Shown: positions 46,479 through 60,894 of the stretch, piece by piece | Numbering within the stretch: the stretch's first letter is position 1 | Layout: every line of letters starts with the position of its first letter | Source of the DNA: Beta vulgaris subsp. vulgaris | Taxonomy: Eukaryota; Streptophyta; Magnoliopsida; Caryophyllales; Amaranthaceae | Length of the DNA stretch: 64,000 nt | Direction of reading: 5' to 3' | Assembly (NCBI RefSeq): GCF_026745355.1 | Contig: NC_079202.1 | Span: forward strand, 44,357,109-44,421,108 | Position numbers and translations under genes: made by a program | The notes under the pieces: model-generated | Databases searched by the model: none | Seen by the model: only the letters and a program-made list of their open reading frames with translations | Told to the model about the DNA's origin: nothing

Positions 46479-46887
46479 CCATATTGCTTGAAAATGATGA
46501 AAATGAGTAGTTTTAAATTAGTTTGAGTTATAAACACCCAAAATATCATATATATACTTAGTTTAATGTGTTGCATTGTAGTTTTTGCTTGAAATTACAA
46601 AATATAGGCAAGTTAGAAGTTAGAACCAAATATCGGTCATTTTAGCTCATTTTAGGCCATATTGCTTGAAAATGATGAAAATGAGTAGTTTTAAGTTAGT
46701 TTGAGTTACAAACACCTCAAACATCATATATATATATACTTAGTTTAATCTGTTGGATTGTAGTTTTGATTGAAATTACAAAATATAGGCAAGTTATAAC
46801 CAAATATAGGTCATTTAGCTCATTTTGGCCCATATTGCTTGAAAATGATGAAAATTTTCAGCTAGTTTGAGTTATAAACACCTCAAA

Positions 46888-46923
<36 letters not shown>

Positions 46924-47184
46924 TTAGTTTAATGTGTTGGATTGTAGTTTTGATTGAAATTACAAAATATAGGCAAGTTAGAACCAAATATAGGTACTTT
47001 AGCTCATTTTAGCCCATATTGCTTGAAAATGCGTGAAAATAAATAGTTTTAAGTTTGCTTGAGTTATAAACACCTAAAACATCATATATATACTCAGTTT
47101 AATGTGTTGGATTGTAGTTTTACTTGAAATTACAAAATATAGGCAAGTTAGAATCAAATATAGGTCATTTTAGCTCATTTTAGA
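46479..47184 (+). repeat. About 177-bp tandem repeat, 4 units
   Basis: CCATATTGCTTGAAAATG begins units at 46479, 46657, 46830 and 47014, with a fifth partial start at 47185. Each has TTTGAGTTATAAACACC, an (AT)n tract of variable length (longest near 46893-46922), and AAATTACAAAATATAGGCAA. AT-rich and non-coding. Confidence 0.9.
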
Positions 47185-48845
47185 CCATATTGTTTAACCA
47201 AATGCAGGAGACATACAACAAAAAACTGGATGATTGTACCACTCATGGGTCACAGCCGAATCCTGATTTGCTGTATTGGGAGACAGTTGGTGGGAGGAAC
47301 AAAGGAAAAGTGTAGGGGTTGGGTCATGGAGATCATTTGTACTAGAACTCTTAAACTGTGCGAGGAGATGACTCTTCACAACATATGAACCGTCCATTTT
47401 TTCAGAAGATCGCCCAAAGGTGGGATTATTCCAGACAAATTTTCCTTTCTAAATTCACCCTAATTATCAAACCCTAAACATAATTAACAACATCAAACAA
47501 ATAAATTTAACAAAATTAGGTTAAACTAGTTCCAAAAAACAACTTTTTAACAAGAATCAATGCGTGCAAAGCCAAAAACAACTTTTACTCCACCAAACAC
47601 AACAACCAAAAAGGAAAACATAAATTACCATCAAAAGACATAAATGAAAAATTGTTAAAAAAATAAGTAAATGAAGAATATACCTTGTTCAGAATTCTCA
47701 GTTACTCTTGAAATTTTTTTTGGTGGTGATGTTGGCCACATGCTCTGTTAAAATATGGAGTAAATGAAGACGACAAAGATAGCAATGAGTTAAATAAATA
47801 GTGAATGAGAAGGAAACAAGTTATAAGTACAACGAAGGAAGACAAGGAGTTAATAAAATCCGCCCAAAAAATTGCACAAATGATGATAATGATTAGGTGG
47901 CGGTCCGTGTCTCACACACGACTAGAAAAACGCATTAAATGGGGCATTTAACATATTTTCTCCAAAAAGTATCGGACGTCCAAAACGAGTACCCAAACTG
48001 GAACTTTTGAAAATTGAGTATCCAAACTGAAACAAAAGGTAAAGTTTAGTACCTAGTTGTGTACTTAACTCTACTTTTGGTACATTATCACTCAAGCTGA
48101 TAAAATCTAGTACCCGATTTGCGAGTAGCTAAAATTTTGGATAGCTTGTGTATTCTATTTATAAGTGCATAAGGGCTTTAATCTTGTGACAGGTTCACAA
48201 TGTTCAATGTGCACTCGAGTCCATACCTAGCTAATATAAGCAGCATGTGTTAACCTAATATTGTAGGCATCATCTTCAATCCTTGGGATTATGGAATCAA
48301 TTCTCACCCCTATCAATGTTGGATTTCCCTCTATTCTCTCCAACTCGGGTCCTCCTTAACGTATAAAAAAAATACGTAGACAATATCTTAATTGTTAAGG
48401 CCCTGTTCTTTTAGATCTATTTTCAGTTCATTTCAATTACTCTCTACATTTCAGCTTATTTTAGTTTACTTTTCCTCGATTCAAAAGAACAGAGCCTACA
48501 TCATTTATCCTTAATTAGAGTACTTGGGATGAGAGGATTAATCATTGCTGTTGGTGGTATTTAGGTGGACACCTTGATCGTTCAGTTCACAAAACAAAAA
48601 AAAAGTCCAAACTATAAGGATTAAACAGTTAAAAAACAAAGGATAATTTTCTTAAAACTCCAACTCAACTTTCAAAATATCTACTCAGTCCCTCTCATAA
48701 AAAAAAAAAATTGAAAAATTCCAATTGCACTTTAACTCCACTTTTCGATTCTCGACGATCACCATAGTCTATACTCTAGGTTTCATTTCCCAAAATCAGC
48801 ACCTTGGTTCGGGGATTTCAAAAGCCATTTCAGAAAAAGAGTGCA
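47185..48845. other. Intergenic, no firmly supported gene
   Basis: A minus-strand frame at 47397-47194 (67 residues) has no recognisable motif. Near 48399-48500, ends GGCCCTGTTCTTTT and AAAAGAACAGAGCC form an inverted repeat around about 70 bp, which suggests a small Harbinger-like MITE; the flanks (TAA and TAC) do not match exactly. Confidence 0.4.
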
Positions 48846-48854
48846 TATAAATTA
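48846..48854 (+). promoter_or_regulatory. Candidate TATA box of the intact HSP70 gene
   Basis: TATAAATTA about 140 bp before the ATG at 48995, followed by a CT-rich leader. No clear heat-shock element (alternating GAA and TTC blocks) was found upstream by eye. Confidence 0.4.
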
Positions 48855-48994
48855 TAAAGCTTTAGGTAGTATTCTCCTAGTACTACAACTCTACACCCCC
48901 TGAAACACACAGAGCAATTTCCTTTCTCTTCATCTGTTCCCTGCTTCTTTCTCTACACTACACTAGTTAGAGTGCCGAAAGTTTGTTTTGTTCA

Positions 48995-51900
48995 ATGGGA
49001 GTTAAAGACATAGAATCGCCGGTGATAGGAATCGATCTTGGGACCACTTACTCATGCTTAGGAGTTTGGAACCATAATCGTGTTGAAATTATCACCAATG
49101 ATCAGGGTAACAGAACGACGCCGTCTTGGGTCGCTTTCACTGATACCGAACGCCTTATTGGTGAAGCTGCACAAAACCAACTTTCCAGAAACCCTACGAA
49201 CACTATCTTTGGTTTGTTTTTCCTTTTATTTCGCTTAATTTTATGTTTTTTTTAAAAAAAAAAGATTGTATTTTTCGAAGAATGTGAAAGAATTAGTAAG
49301 AAAAATAACATCCTTTTTTAATAGGAATTTGAAAGAATTTGGATGGATTTTTATTCTATAGTTGAATGCGTTACTAGTTACTTCATTGATGCTTTTATAT
49401 ATCCCGAATCGATATTCTCATCTAACATGTTATGGTAAATTTGACAATATTTGGTTCATTCTTTAACCACCTGATTTAAAAAGTTATCTAAAAAGATTCT
49501 ACTGTTTAAAGTTACTTTTATTGAAGTATAAAATTCAATCTTTACTAAAATATGCTTACCATATATGTTAGTTAAAGTTTAACATCTGAAAACTTTTTTT
49601 TTTTGGTGAAAAATGGATGCATTAAAGTTTAAATACTAGTATCATACAGCTCATGGGAGCAAACCATGTTGTCATTACTAATACATTCCTCTAGATAAGT
49701 CTCTACGCAATAGCTAGGAACATGTTGAACATCTGAAAACTTTAACTAGTGCTTTTTTCGCTACCTACTTCATCACTTCGTTTATGGACTGAAACTACTT
49801 CAAACTATGAAGCAAAAATGATGAATATTTTGTTGAGGGCTTGTCTAGAGGCCTCGCGAGTCCATTATAGGATTAAATGACAAGGATTTAGTTGGTGCTA
49901 GTTTACCTTGTACTTATGAATAACAGAATAAGTAGAAAATATTTTGTTCTGCTCAAGTGCTTATATGGTTTTTGGTTGATTCGTTGTTTCACAGCCGAGT
50001 TTATTTACTCGGTGCTATGTTGTTTTTTGTACAAACACTGATCTACATATGTAGAATGCTGCTGAATTTAGGTTTTCACTAAATATCCAATGATGATTTC
50101 CAACCTCTCCTTTCAGGATTTTACTTCTAGCAATGAGGTTCTGGGATAAAGTTAGATTCAATGTCAAGACTTATTCTTCTATGCTAAATTGTAGGAACTG
50201 TTTAGTCATTTGATGTATATACACAGCAATGTGAACATATCTGCATTATATTTTTTTGGAATAGCTTGCTAAATATCCCGTGTAATTCAGTTTCAATGCA
50301 AATATGTAATCCGCGTGTTAGTTCTGTGAAGAGAGGTAAGAAATTTGATGTGGATATTGTTTTGAATGTAACTTTGCTGCTGAAAGTTTGACGAAGAGAA
50401 TTAGCGTTAATTCTAATGCGAAACAAATACTTAAATTCTGAAGTTGTACTAGAATTGTTTTTGCATAGAGTCCAATCTTTCTTACATTTTAGTATTTTAT
50501 ACTAAATAACAGATGCAAAGAGGCTTCTTGGTAGAAGATTTGATGATGAAAGTGTACAGAATGACATGAAACTATGGCCTTTTAAGGTCGTTGCTGGTCC
50601 TGATAGTGGTGAAGCAATAAAGCCACTTATTGCAGTTACATACAAGGGTGAAGAGAAGCAATTTGCTGCAGAGGAGATTTCTTCAATGGTGCTTATGAAG
50701 TTGAAAGAGACTGCAGAGGCCTATCTTGGCTCAACAGTGAAAAATGCTGTTATCACTGTACCTGCCTATTTCAATGACTCTCAGCGTCAGGCAACTAAAG
50801 ATGCCGGTTCGATTGCTGGGCTTACTGTCTTGCGTATTATCAATGAGCCTACTGCTGCTGCTGTTGCTTATGGTCTTGACAAGGATTCTAGAACGTCTGC
50901 GAAGAATATCTTGGTCTTTGATCTTGGGGGTGGGACTTTTGATGTGTCATTAGTCACAATTGAGAATGATATATTTGAAGTGAGAGCAGTAGGTGGGGAC
51001 ACTCACCTAGGTGGGGGGGATTTTGACAACAGAATGGTGAGTTACTTGGTGGAGGAGTTTAGGACGAAGCACAAGAAGGACATGAGTGGGAACCCTAGGT
51101 GTCTTGCGCGAGTAAGAGCTGCTGCTGAGAGAGCTAAAAGAACACTCTCATCCATTGCACAAACAACAATCGAGATTGATTGCCTTCATGAAGGAATTGA
51201 TTTTACATCAACCATAACTCGTGCTCGATTTGATAAGCTAAATATGGATTTATTCAAAAAGTGTATGGACCTTGTTGACCAGTGTTTGAGGGATGCTAAG
51301 ATGGAAAGGAGTGAGGTTGATGATGTTGTACTTGTAGGGGGGTCAACTCGGATTCCAAAAGTTCAACAGTTGCTGCAGGATTTCTTTGGTGGCAAGGAGC
51401 TGTGCAGAAGCATTAATCCTGATGAAGCTGTTGCTCATGGGGCAGCCATTCATGGCGGGATTTTGTGCGGTGCAGTTGATACATCTAGCAAAGATATGGT
51501 TCTTGTTGATGTTATCCCTCTGTCGCTTGGTGTAGAAATTGGATATGGCAATATGTCTGTTGTTATTCCGAGAAATACAACCATTCCAACAAAACAAGAG
51601 CGCGTATATGGAGCTATAAAAACAAAGAAACTTATGAGTGAAGCTACTGACTCTTCCAATGCCTCTATCCTGGAAATCCCTGTCTATGAGGGTGAGAGGC
51701 AGAAAACCCAAGACAACAATTTCTTGGGAGTTTTTGAACTTTCAGGCATTGGATCATCAGCCAAAGATTCAACATTGATAAATGTCTGCTTTGAGATTGA
51801 TGTAAATGGCATTTTGAATGTATCAGCTGAGGACATGAGCTCTGGGAATCGGAATGAAATCACAATTACTAACCGCAGCAGGCTGTCAAAGGAAGAGGTA

Positions 51901-52191
51901 GAGAAGATGATGAAAGAAGCCAAGGAGTTTAAGGCTCAGGACGAGGATCATGAGAAGATGGTGAAAGCTAAGAACACATTGGAGGATTATGCTAATGAGA
52001 TGTGGGAAATGTTGAAAGATTGTGGGAAGAATATTGGAGCCAAGGACAAAAAGAAGATGACAGATGCGATTGAGCAAACACTGCAGTGGCTAGACTGTTA
52101 TTCGGAGGAAGTTTTTGAGGCTGCCAAGTACGAGGACAAGCTAGAGGAGCTTCAGAAAATGTGCAAGCCGATTGTTTCTAAGATGCAGTGA
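48995..52191 (+). CDS. HSP70 (Hsc70-like), intact but without EEVD tail
   Basis: Two exons, 48995-49211 and 50513-52191, with a 1,301-bp GT-AG intron that splits the Asp codon before AKRLLGRR. The product has 631 residues. Signature 1 (IDLGTTYS) at 13-20, signature 2 ([14 protein letters not shown]) at 207-220, signature 3 ([13 protein letters not shown]) near 344-356. ATPase residues equivalent to bovine D10, K71, E175 and D199 are kept. The linker reads [15 protein letters not shown] in place of the usual [13 protein letters not shown]. The substrate-binding domain ([14 protein letters not shown]) has an insertion around residues 440-457 ([16 protein letters not shown]). The lid is complete and the protein stops at IVSKMQ, where cytosolic Hsc70 would continue with a GGMP-rich tail ending EEVD. 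Without EEVD it should not bind TPR co-chaperones such as HOP. Likely cytosolic, since no targeting peptide is seen. The ATG at 48995 is the only in-frame ATG near the start. Confidence 0.93.
49212..50512 (+). other. Intron of HSP70 gene at 48995-52191
   Basis: 1,301-bp intron, donor G|GTTTGT and acceptor ACAG|ATGCA. No coding content or nested element recognised. Confidence 0.88.
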
Positions 52192-53082
52192 AGAGGATAA
52201 ATCCAAGTCTTTTAGATTTCATATTGAAGTAATCACTGTTGCTTTTGAACTTTTAGATTCCCAGATAGAAGAATTTACTGAAATTTTTGATATTTTCAAG
52301 TTCGGGTCATTTGGTTCATTATAGTAGTATTATAGATTTTCAGTTATTGTCCATTTGTTGTTGGCTGTGGAAAAAAATCTCTGCTTTTCTTTCAATGCTA
52401 TAATATACTTATGTCTGACTATATGTTGTTTACTCACGTATAATTTGAAATAGCTTACTAGCAGGTGTAGCCGATAAGCTAAGGCTAAGGGAAGCATTAC
52501 ACTTATGAAGAAGTTATGGAAGCGTTGGTCAAGTTTTTGCACACTACCTCCCCATCTTTACGGAGTAATAGTAAAACTATGCGAACTGTCGTCAAAATAA
52601 GAAAAATTGACTGTAAAATGTCATTGATATAAATATAAAGGCAAATGTTAACAAGCGCTCCCGGACATTAGATAATACTAATATATCTTATCTATATTAA
52701 TCATAGTCTAAAATAAATTACTTTTTAACGATAAAATACCTTTTAATTAGAATAGAAATTGAATAGGTTTTTTCTTTTTCTACAAAAAACAAAAAGGTTT
52801 AAGTTTGATGAGAGGAATTATAGAGGGAGAAAGTAGTGGTGTGTGGTGGTGTCGAAAAGGAGCGTTAGTGGCGGTGAAAAGATCCTAAGAGAGGGAGATT
52901 GACGTCGTGGCAGGGGCGGGGGCAGAACCGTAAAAAAAGAGAAGGGCTTGGGTGGTTCATGGAGGTGGTTGGTAGTGGGCTTTTAAGATCGATGGTTTTT
53001 TCTGATGGTGAGGTTCATGGGTTTTCGTGTAGAGGTGGTGGGCTAGTGGTATTGGGGTTTTGGTGGCTATATTGGGTAGGGG
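52192..53082. other. Intergenic, nothing recognised
   Basis: 3' flank of the HSP70 gene, then AT-rich spacer, then a G-rich stretch (52850-53080) with an open frame lacking family features. Confidence 0.5.
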
Positions 53083-53340
53083 TGGCAATTAAATGAGACA
53101 ACTCGGTCAAAGCTCGACTCGAGTGATCTCGAATAAAACTCGAGCTTGACTTTAGATTTTGGTGAACGACTTGGCTCAAAACCGACCCGACTCGAAATCT
53201 ACTCGGTCAAAGCTCGAACAAAACTCGGTCGAAACTTGACTCGAGTGAGCTCGACTCCACTCAAACTCGACTTAAAATGCTAACGAGTCCACCCGAGCTA
53301 ACTCAAACTCGAACTCGACTCGCATCATTGCCACCCCTAA
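53083..53340. repeat. CTCGA-rich MITE-like element
   Basis: Ends GGGGTGGCAATTA and TCATTGCCACCCC are inverted repeats flanked by TA. The inside is a run of ACTCGA/GCTCGA-type motifs. Related to the fragment at 20370-20515. Superfamily uncertain. Confidence 0.5.
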
Positions 53341-54258
53341 ACGGGGGGGTGTGGTAATTTTAAGGGTGGGGTTGTTGTACTTAGAGTGTGGTGGTTGGTG
53401 ATGAATCTGATGATGATGGTAGAGGAGACATAAGATTATTAGGTGATGGATGAATGGGGAGGAGGAAGAGGAAGAGGAAGAGGAAGAAGAAGGAGGAAGG
53501 AGGAATTTTTTATTTTTGGTTTGCTTTATAAAAGAAAAATTATTAAAAGAATTAATGTTACTATTAATTAAATAAGGGAGCGTTTGATATGATTAATGGA
53601 AACAAAATGGAAATGATTTGGATAAGGAGGGGAAATGGAATAATAATTGTTACCTTTCATAGTTGTTTGATATCTCAATGGAATGAAAACAATTAAGAGG
53701 TTTATGATTGAAGAAGGAAACGTGATTTGTTTCCACTAGTTTGATAAGGGTAACAAATGGGGGGTGGGATTGTGAATCCCTCTTAAAACGGTATTTGTTA
53801 CTTAACACTCATATCAAGCAATTAGAAATGGAAACGCTTATTTGAATCTGTCTTCTACATCAAATTTTTCTATATACTAAACACCCTCTAAGTAACTATA
53901 TAAAAAATGATAATACTTATCTAACGCCTTTGGGCGCCCGTTAGGGGGCTCGATTTTCCAAATATCTACTTTTTGCTTATTGATAAATATAAATATAAAT
54001 ATTAAAAATAGTGTCTCGACAAATGTGTCCAAATGAAATACTTTCTCAGTCCTTTTTCTATCACAACAATTGAGTTTTCACGCTTGTTAATGTACAACTT
54101 TAATTATTAATATTTTTTATTACTTTTTAGTAAAAATTATAAAAATTCAATATTTGTAAAATACATATCGAGACGAATCTAACAAGACTCCACATAAGTA
54201 AATAATGTAAAAATCTCATTGCTGCTATAGAAAAAAAAACAGAGAAAATAAGTAAGTA
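53341..54258. other. Intergenic, possible degraded MITE
   Basis: Contains a (GAAGAG)n-rich patch near 53460-53500. The pair GGGAGCGTTTGATA (near 53576) and ACTAAACACCCTC (near 53877) suggests a worn Harbinger-like MITE; no exact duplication was found. Confidence 0.35.
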
Positions 54259-54542
54259 CTCCCTTCGTCTTTTTTTATTTGCTACAAGTACTTTTTCACA
54301 AAGACCAAAGAGGGAGTGGGGACCATTGACATAAATGGAATTAACAAAAAAGCAAATAGGTAAATTGTGGGACCTATGTATTATATATGGAAACATTTAC
54401 AAAATCAAGAAGGGAGTGATGGCAAATTTGTAAATAAAGTGTGGGACTTATGTAATATATATGAAAATATTTGCAAATGTAGCAAATAAATTGAAACACC
54501 CCTAAATGGCAAAATGTAGCAAATAAAAAAAGACGGAGGGAG
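54259..54542. mobile_element. Stowaway MITE, 284 bp
   Basis: Inverted ends CTCCCTTCGTCTTTTTTTAT and ATAAAAAAAGACGGAGGGAG, flanked by TA on both sides (54257-54258 and 54543-54544). It lies about 240 bp upstream of the HSP70 pseudogene start. Confidence 0.85.
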
Positions 54543-54781
54543 TATTTGGGAAGGTGGAGGGGTGGGGCCGTGGAGGGAGATTGGGGATAGGCCAAAAGCC
54601 AAATCAAGGCCCGCGGAAATTAAAAGTTGAACTACCCTGAAAATTGTTACCCCCTACTTTAAAATGGCTGGCGAACCATATTCAGAACTCGGGAACTGAG
54701 AAGACATCCATGATCCATCCAACCATTTCCTTGTACAATTCTTGCTTTTGAAAGCTTAAAATTCTTTGTGGGTCAGCAAAA

Positions 54782-57488
<2,707 letters not shown>

Positions 57489-58279
57489 GCTGCGGTTTGC
57501 CTGCAGTAGCTAGTGCTCGTTCCGATTGTGATTGGATCTAGTACACTGACTTTTGACACCTTTTTTTCGCCAAATTAGAAGTTATTGCAGTACAAGCAAG
57601 TTGAAATTGGAAGTATGCCGTTTTCAGTTCAGAAAAAGGAAAAAATGTTGGTACCTCTTTATTATAATGAATCTAACTAGTCAACTTGGAAGTATTACTG
57701 TAGATCACTTTTAGTTTCTTGCTCTGTTTGATTTATGGAGCTTCTTTTTTCTGTTTGCTTCTCTTATCTCAACTTGTCTTGGATAATGCACAATTATAAG
57801 CGATGAATGTTAAGAAACAATATGGCTTTTATCCTCTTTATCTTCTTGTGAGAAGTAATGTTGTGTTACAAAAGTAAAAAGTATACAATAGTAGTCTGGA
57901 GGAAAAAAAATTACGAGTAAGGCAGTAACAAGATAAATGGAATGAGTCTTCCCTGAACAATGTCTTCTCAAAAAATAAAGGGATAATTCACGTCACGAAA
58001 GTTCATAAACTAGAGTAAAGAAAAAATTACTACAAGTGATGATAAATCGGTGACAACAATTGATAGAATTAGTAGCGTTTTTACAAGTTAATCTTTGCAC
58101 AAACAAGATTATACACTCTCTTCAATAGTGTAATATTTGTGGCACTCGTCTTCTAAAAGATTCGAAGGAAGATAAGATAGGGGAAGATACACTCTTCTTA
58201 CTGCTATGATCTCAATCTTTTGGGGCAGTGTTGCTTACTTGAGTGACAGCATCCTATTGCTGTGAGTGTGACATATTTG
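57489..58279. other. Intergenic, nothing recognised
   Basis: 3' flank of the HSP70 pseudogene; AT-rich with no coding signal. Confidence 0.5.
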
Positions 58280-58789
58280 CTACAATGGACTCACAAGTCA
58301 CAAATGCTTTCAAGTTCTTTCATCTTATCTTCAATCTTTTGAACATCAGAAAGAAGAAAATTTCAGGCTAACCGCCTAGTTGTCTATGATGTTCCCCATT
58401 TTTCTCGTCCTTTAGTCGAATCTTCTTACCATAACATCAGAGCCTATTCTTCATGAGTTCAGCATACGCTTAATCATTATCCTATCAAAATCTTTAGCTC
58501 GAGTACATCGTTCTCAATAGTAACCAAGAGGCATCAAAAGGACCACCTCCAAGATCAAATACCAGTACATTCTCTTTAAGGCCATTGCTTCCAGTTCCAG
58601 CAGCCTTCTAATCAAGGCCATACGCAATGGCAACAGATGTTGGCTCGTTGATAATGCGCATAAAATTTAGTCCTGCAATGGATCCAGCATCATTTATCGC
58701 TTGTCGCTGTAAATTATTAAAGTACGCTGGAACACTGATAACAGCATCCTTCACAGTTGTGCCAACTGGCAAGATAAGCCTCTTTGCAT
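58280..58789 (-). pseudogene. HSP70 remnant with large internal deletions
   Basis: Minus-strand pieces of the second HSP70 exon. It starts at 58789 right after a kept intron acceptor (TTTACAG|ATGC) with DAKRLI, then jumps to [15 protein letters not shown] and [15 protein letters not shown], then a TAG, then [13 protein letters not shown] (signature 2, with Pro for Thr) and a frameshift near 58530. A weak FDRIM block near 58475 follows. EDKMKELESIC, the end of the lid, is at about 58300-58340. The kept acceptor shows it came from a DNA duplication and not from a spliced mRNA. Confidence 0.85.
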
Positions 58790-58799
58790 CTGTAAACAA

Positions 58800-59052
58800 G
58801 ATAAGTTCACTTGATATATGAATTAATTGTACTCTTAATGCCAAATCTCGATCTTGTTTTGTAGAGTTTGATAGCTTTATGGCTTTCCAATTTATTAGTG
58901 AGATAACAGATAGCCAAGCCAAATGCTAAGAAACCAAAACAATACCCACAAGACAAAGGGTACGTTTTTATATACCCGCTTGCCCTTTATAATAAGAATT
59001 CTTAAGTAATTAAATCGACTTCAAACCTCAAAATGAGATCAGAAAACATATA
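58800..59052. other. Remnant intron sequence and spacer
   Basis: Upstream (minus-strand sense) of the HSP70 remnant. It may hold part of the old intron. No first exon was found. Confidence 0.4.
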
Positions 59053-59309
59053 CTTCCTCCGTTCTGTTTTAAATGAAACATTGGGTGAAATGACACTATT
59101 CATTGATCAATTTTGACTCCAATTTATCGCTATTATATAAAGAAAAAACATAGTCAAGTGGGATCTTGTTAGATTCGTCTCGATGCATACTATCAAATTA
59201 TAATTTTTTATATTTTTTACGTGTACACAACTAAAGATATTAATGACTAAAGAAGCGCATTGGGTTGCGTGAAAAAGCAAACGTTTCATTTAAAATGGAA
59301 TGGAGGAAG
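59053..59309. mobile_element. Stowaway MITE, 257 bp
   Basis: Inverted ends CTTCCTCCGTTCTGTTTTAA and the matching AAAATGGAATGGAGGAAG, with TA at 59051-59052 and 59310-59311. Confidence 0.8.
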
Positions 59310-59355
59310 TATAAAACATGTCTCTAACGAAATTAATGAAAAGAAAAATAATATA

Positions 59356-60275
59356 GGGAAAATGGAAACAAATAATCTCACTTTTGCCACTTCTGCCCAA
59401 AACAATCCCACTTTTTCAAAATCTGGAAACAATCCCACTTTTCTCAAAACAAGCCTTTTTATCTCCAACCTGTTTAATAGGTTATAATTTTATTTTATTT
59501 TTATTTTTTCCCTTTAATGTCTCTTTTCCCACTCTCTTCCCACCATGGGCACCACCACCACCCCTAATCCCAGTCCCCACCCCCCTCCACTGCAGTCCCG
59601 CAACCCCGCTCCTCGATCCTCCTCCATGAATCCCAATCCCCCCTCCCTTGTAGATTAGCTACTCCTAATTCCCTTTCCCTGAACCCCGATCCCCCTCCGT
59701 GACCGCTGCGCCACCCTAATCGAGATTGGGTTTTGGGTGGAATGTGCGGGATTTTAGTGGCTGTGGCTAGGGTGGGTTTTCAAGTGGGTAGGATATGTTT
59801 CGGTTGGTTTTAGTGAGGTTTTGAGGTGGGGATGTGGGTTGTGGTGGGGTAGCGGTTGGGGGTAGGTTGGCGGGAGTTAGTCGTGGTGGGATGAGGTGGG
59901 GCTGTGGGTTGTGGTGGGGTAGTGGTCATGTTGTGGGTTGCCGGGAGTTAGTCGTGGTGGGAGGAGGTGAGGTTGTGGGTTGTGGTGGGGTAGTGCTCAG
60001 GTGGTGGGTTGGCGGGAGTTAGTCGTGGTGGAGTGGAGGTATGGTGGTGATATGGTGTTTGTTATGGAGGTAGGGGTGGTGAAGTGAGAGAATCAGAAAA
60101 TATGGAAAGGCAAGGGAGAGAAGACCAATCAGAAGGTGATACGTGGCAAGTCACCTTCTAAAACAAATTACCAATTTCACAAACCGGTAAAAGGCTCATT
60201 TTGAGAAGATGGGAGTATAAAGGTGGGATTGTTTTCAGATTTCGAAAAGGTGAGATTATTGGTTTCCATTTTTCC
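59356..60275. mobile_element. Non-autonomous Mutator-like element (possible Pack-MULE)
   Basis: A perfect 9-bp duplication AATAATATA lies at 59347-59355 and 60276-60284, the size typical of Mutator-like elements. Long imperfect inverted ends (about 100 bp) begin GGGAAAATGGAAAC and end GGTTTCCATTTTTCC. The inside is much more GC-rich than its surroundings: a C-rich part at 59540-59720 and G-rich repeats at 59820-60040. No transposase. The contrast in base content hints at captured sequence, but no gene was recognised. Confidence 0.8.
59824..60040 (+). repeat. Minisatellite inside the MULE, about 3 units
   Basis: Three direct units of about 60-70 bp, each with GTGGGTTGTGGTGGGGTAG and GGGAGTTAGTCGTGGTGG. 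Confidence 0.75.
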
Positions 60276-60894
60276 AATAATATAAGCATAATTGAGACTT
60301 TCGTAAAACCAAGGGGATATTGTGCAAACTTTGAAAGAAAGGTGAGAGTAATTTTGGATTTTCATCAAACACAAGACCAAACTATAGAAAAGAAGATATT
60401 TTATTTTTCTTGCAAACTTGAAATGAATAACACAACATGTGAAGATTGTGAACATATGCAACTAAAATATAAAACAATTTTGGTTCTGAGTAGGAAGTTA
60501 AAATCCCATGAATTTTGAATACATTTATGATTTAAGTTATTTCATTAAATTTATGGAATTGCAAAATATTTTTTGGCTATTCATGATAGGAAAGATAGAA
60601 CTTTACATGAATTTCTACTTATTTAAGGAGAGTAGTAGAGATGGTCACTAGTGCGGGCTGGTTCGTGGGCCCTAGTTGGCCGGACTGAGAGTTCACGGCC
60701 CGAGACTAGACTATGAAATTCATGGTTTGGATGGGCCGGTCATGGGGTGAAAAATCTTGGCCTACACCGTTCTGTTACCGATTTTTACGGTTCAGGAAAC
60801 GGTTATAGCAGTTCGTGGGCCTAGAAGGCTGGCGGGCCGCATGAGAATTTTTTATTTTCAAAATTATCTATTCATTGGAATCATATATTATTGT
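60276..60894. other. Intergenic, nothing firmly recognised
   Basis: A GGCC-rich patch at 60650-60840 (GGGCTGGTTCGTGGGCCC and related) looks like a common plant dispersed repeat. An open frame at 60201-60518 starts within the MULE terminal repeat and has no family features. Confidence 0.4.
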
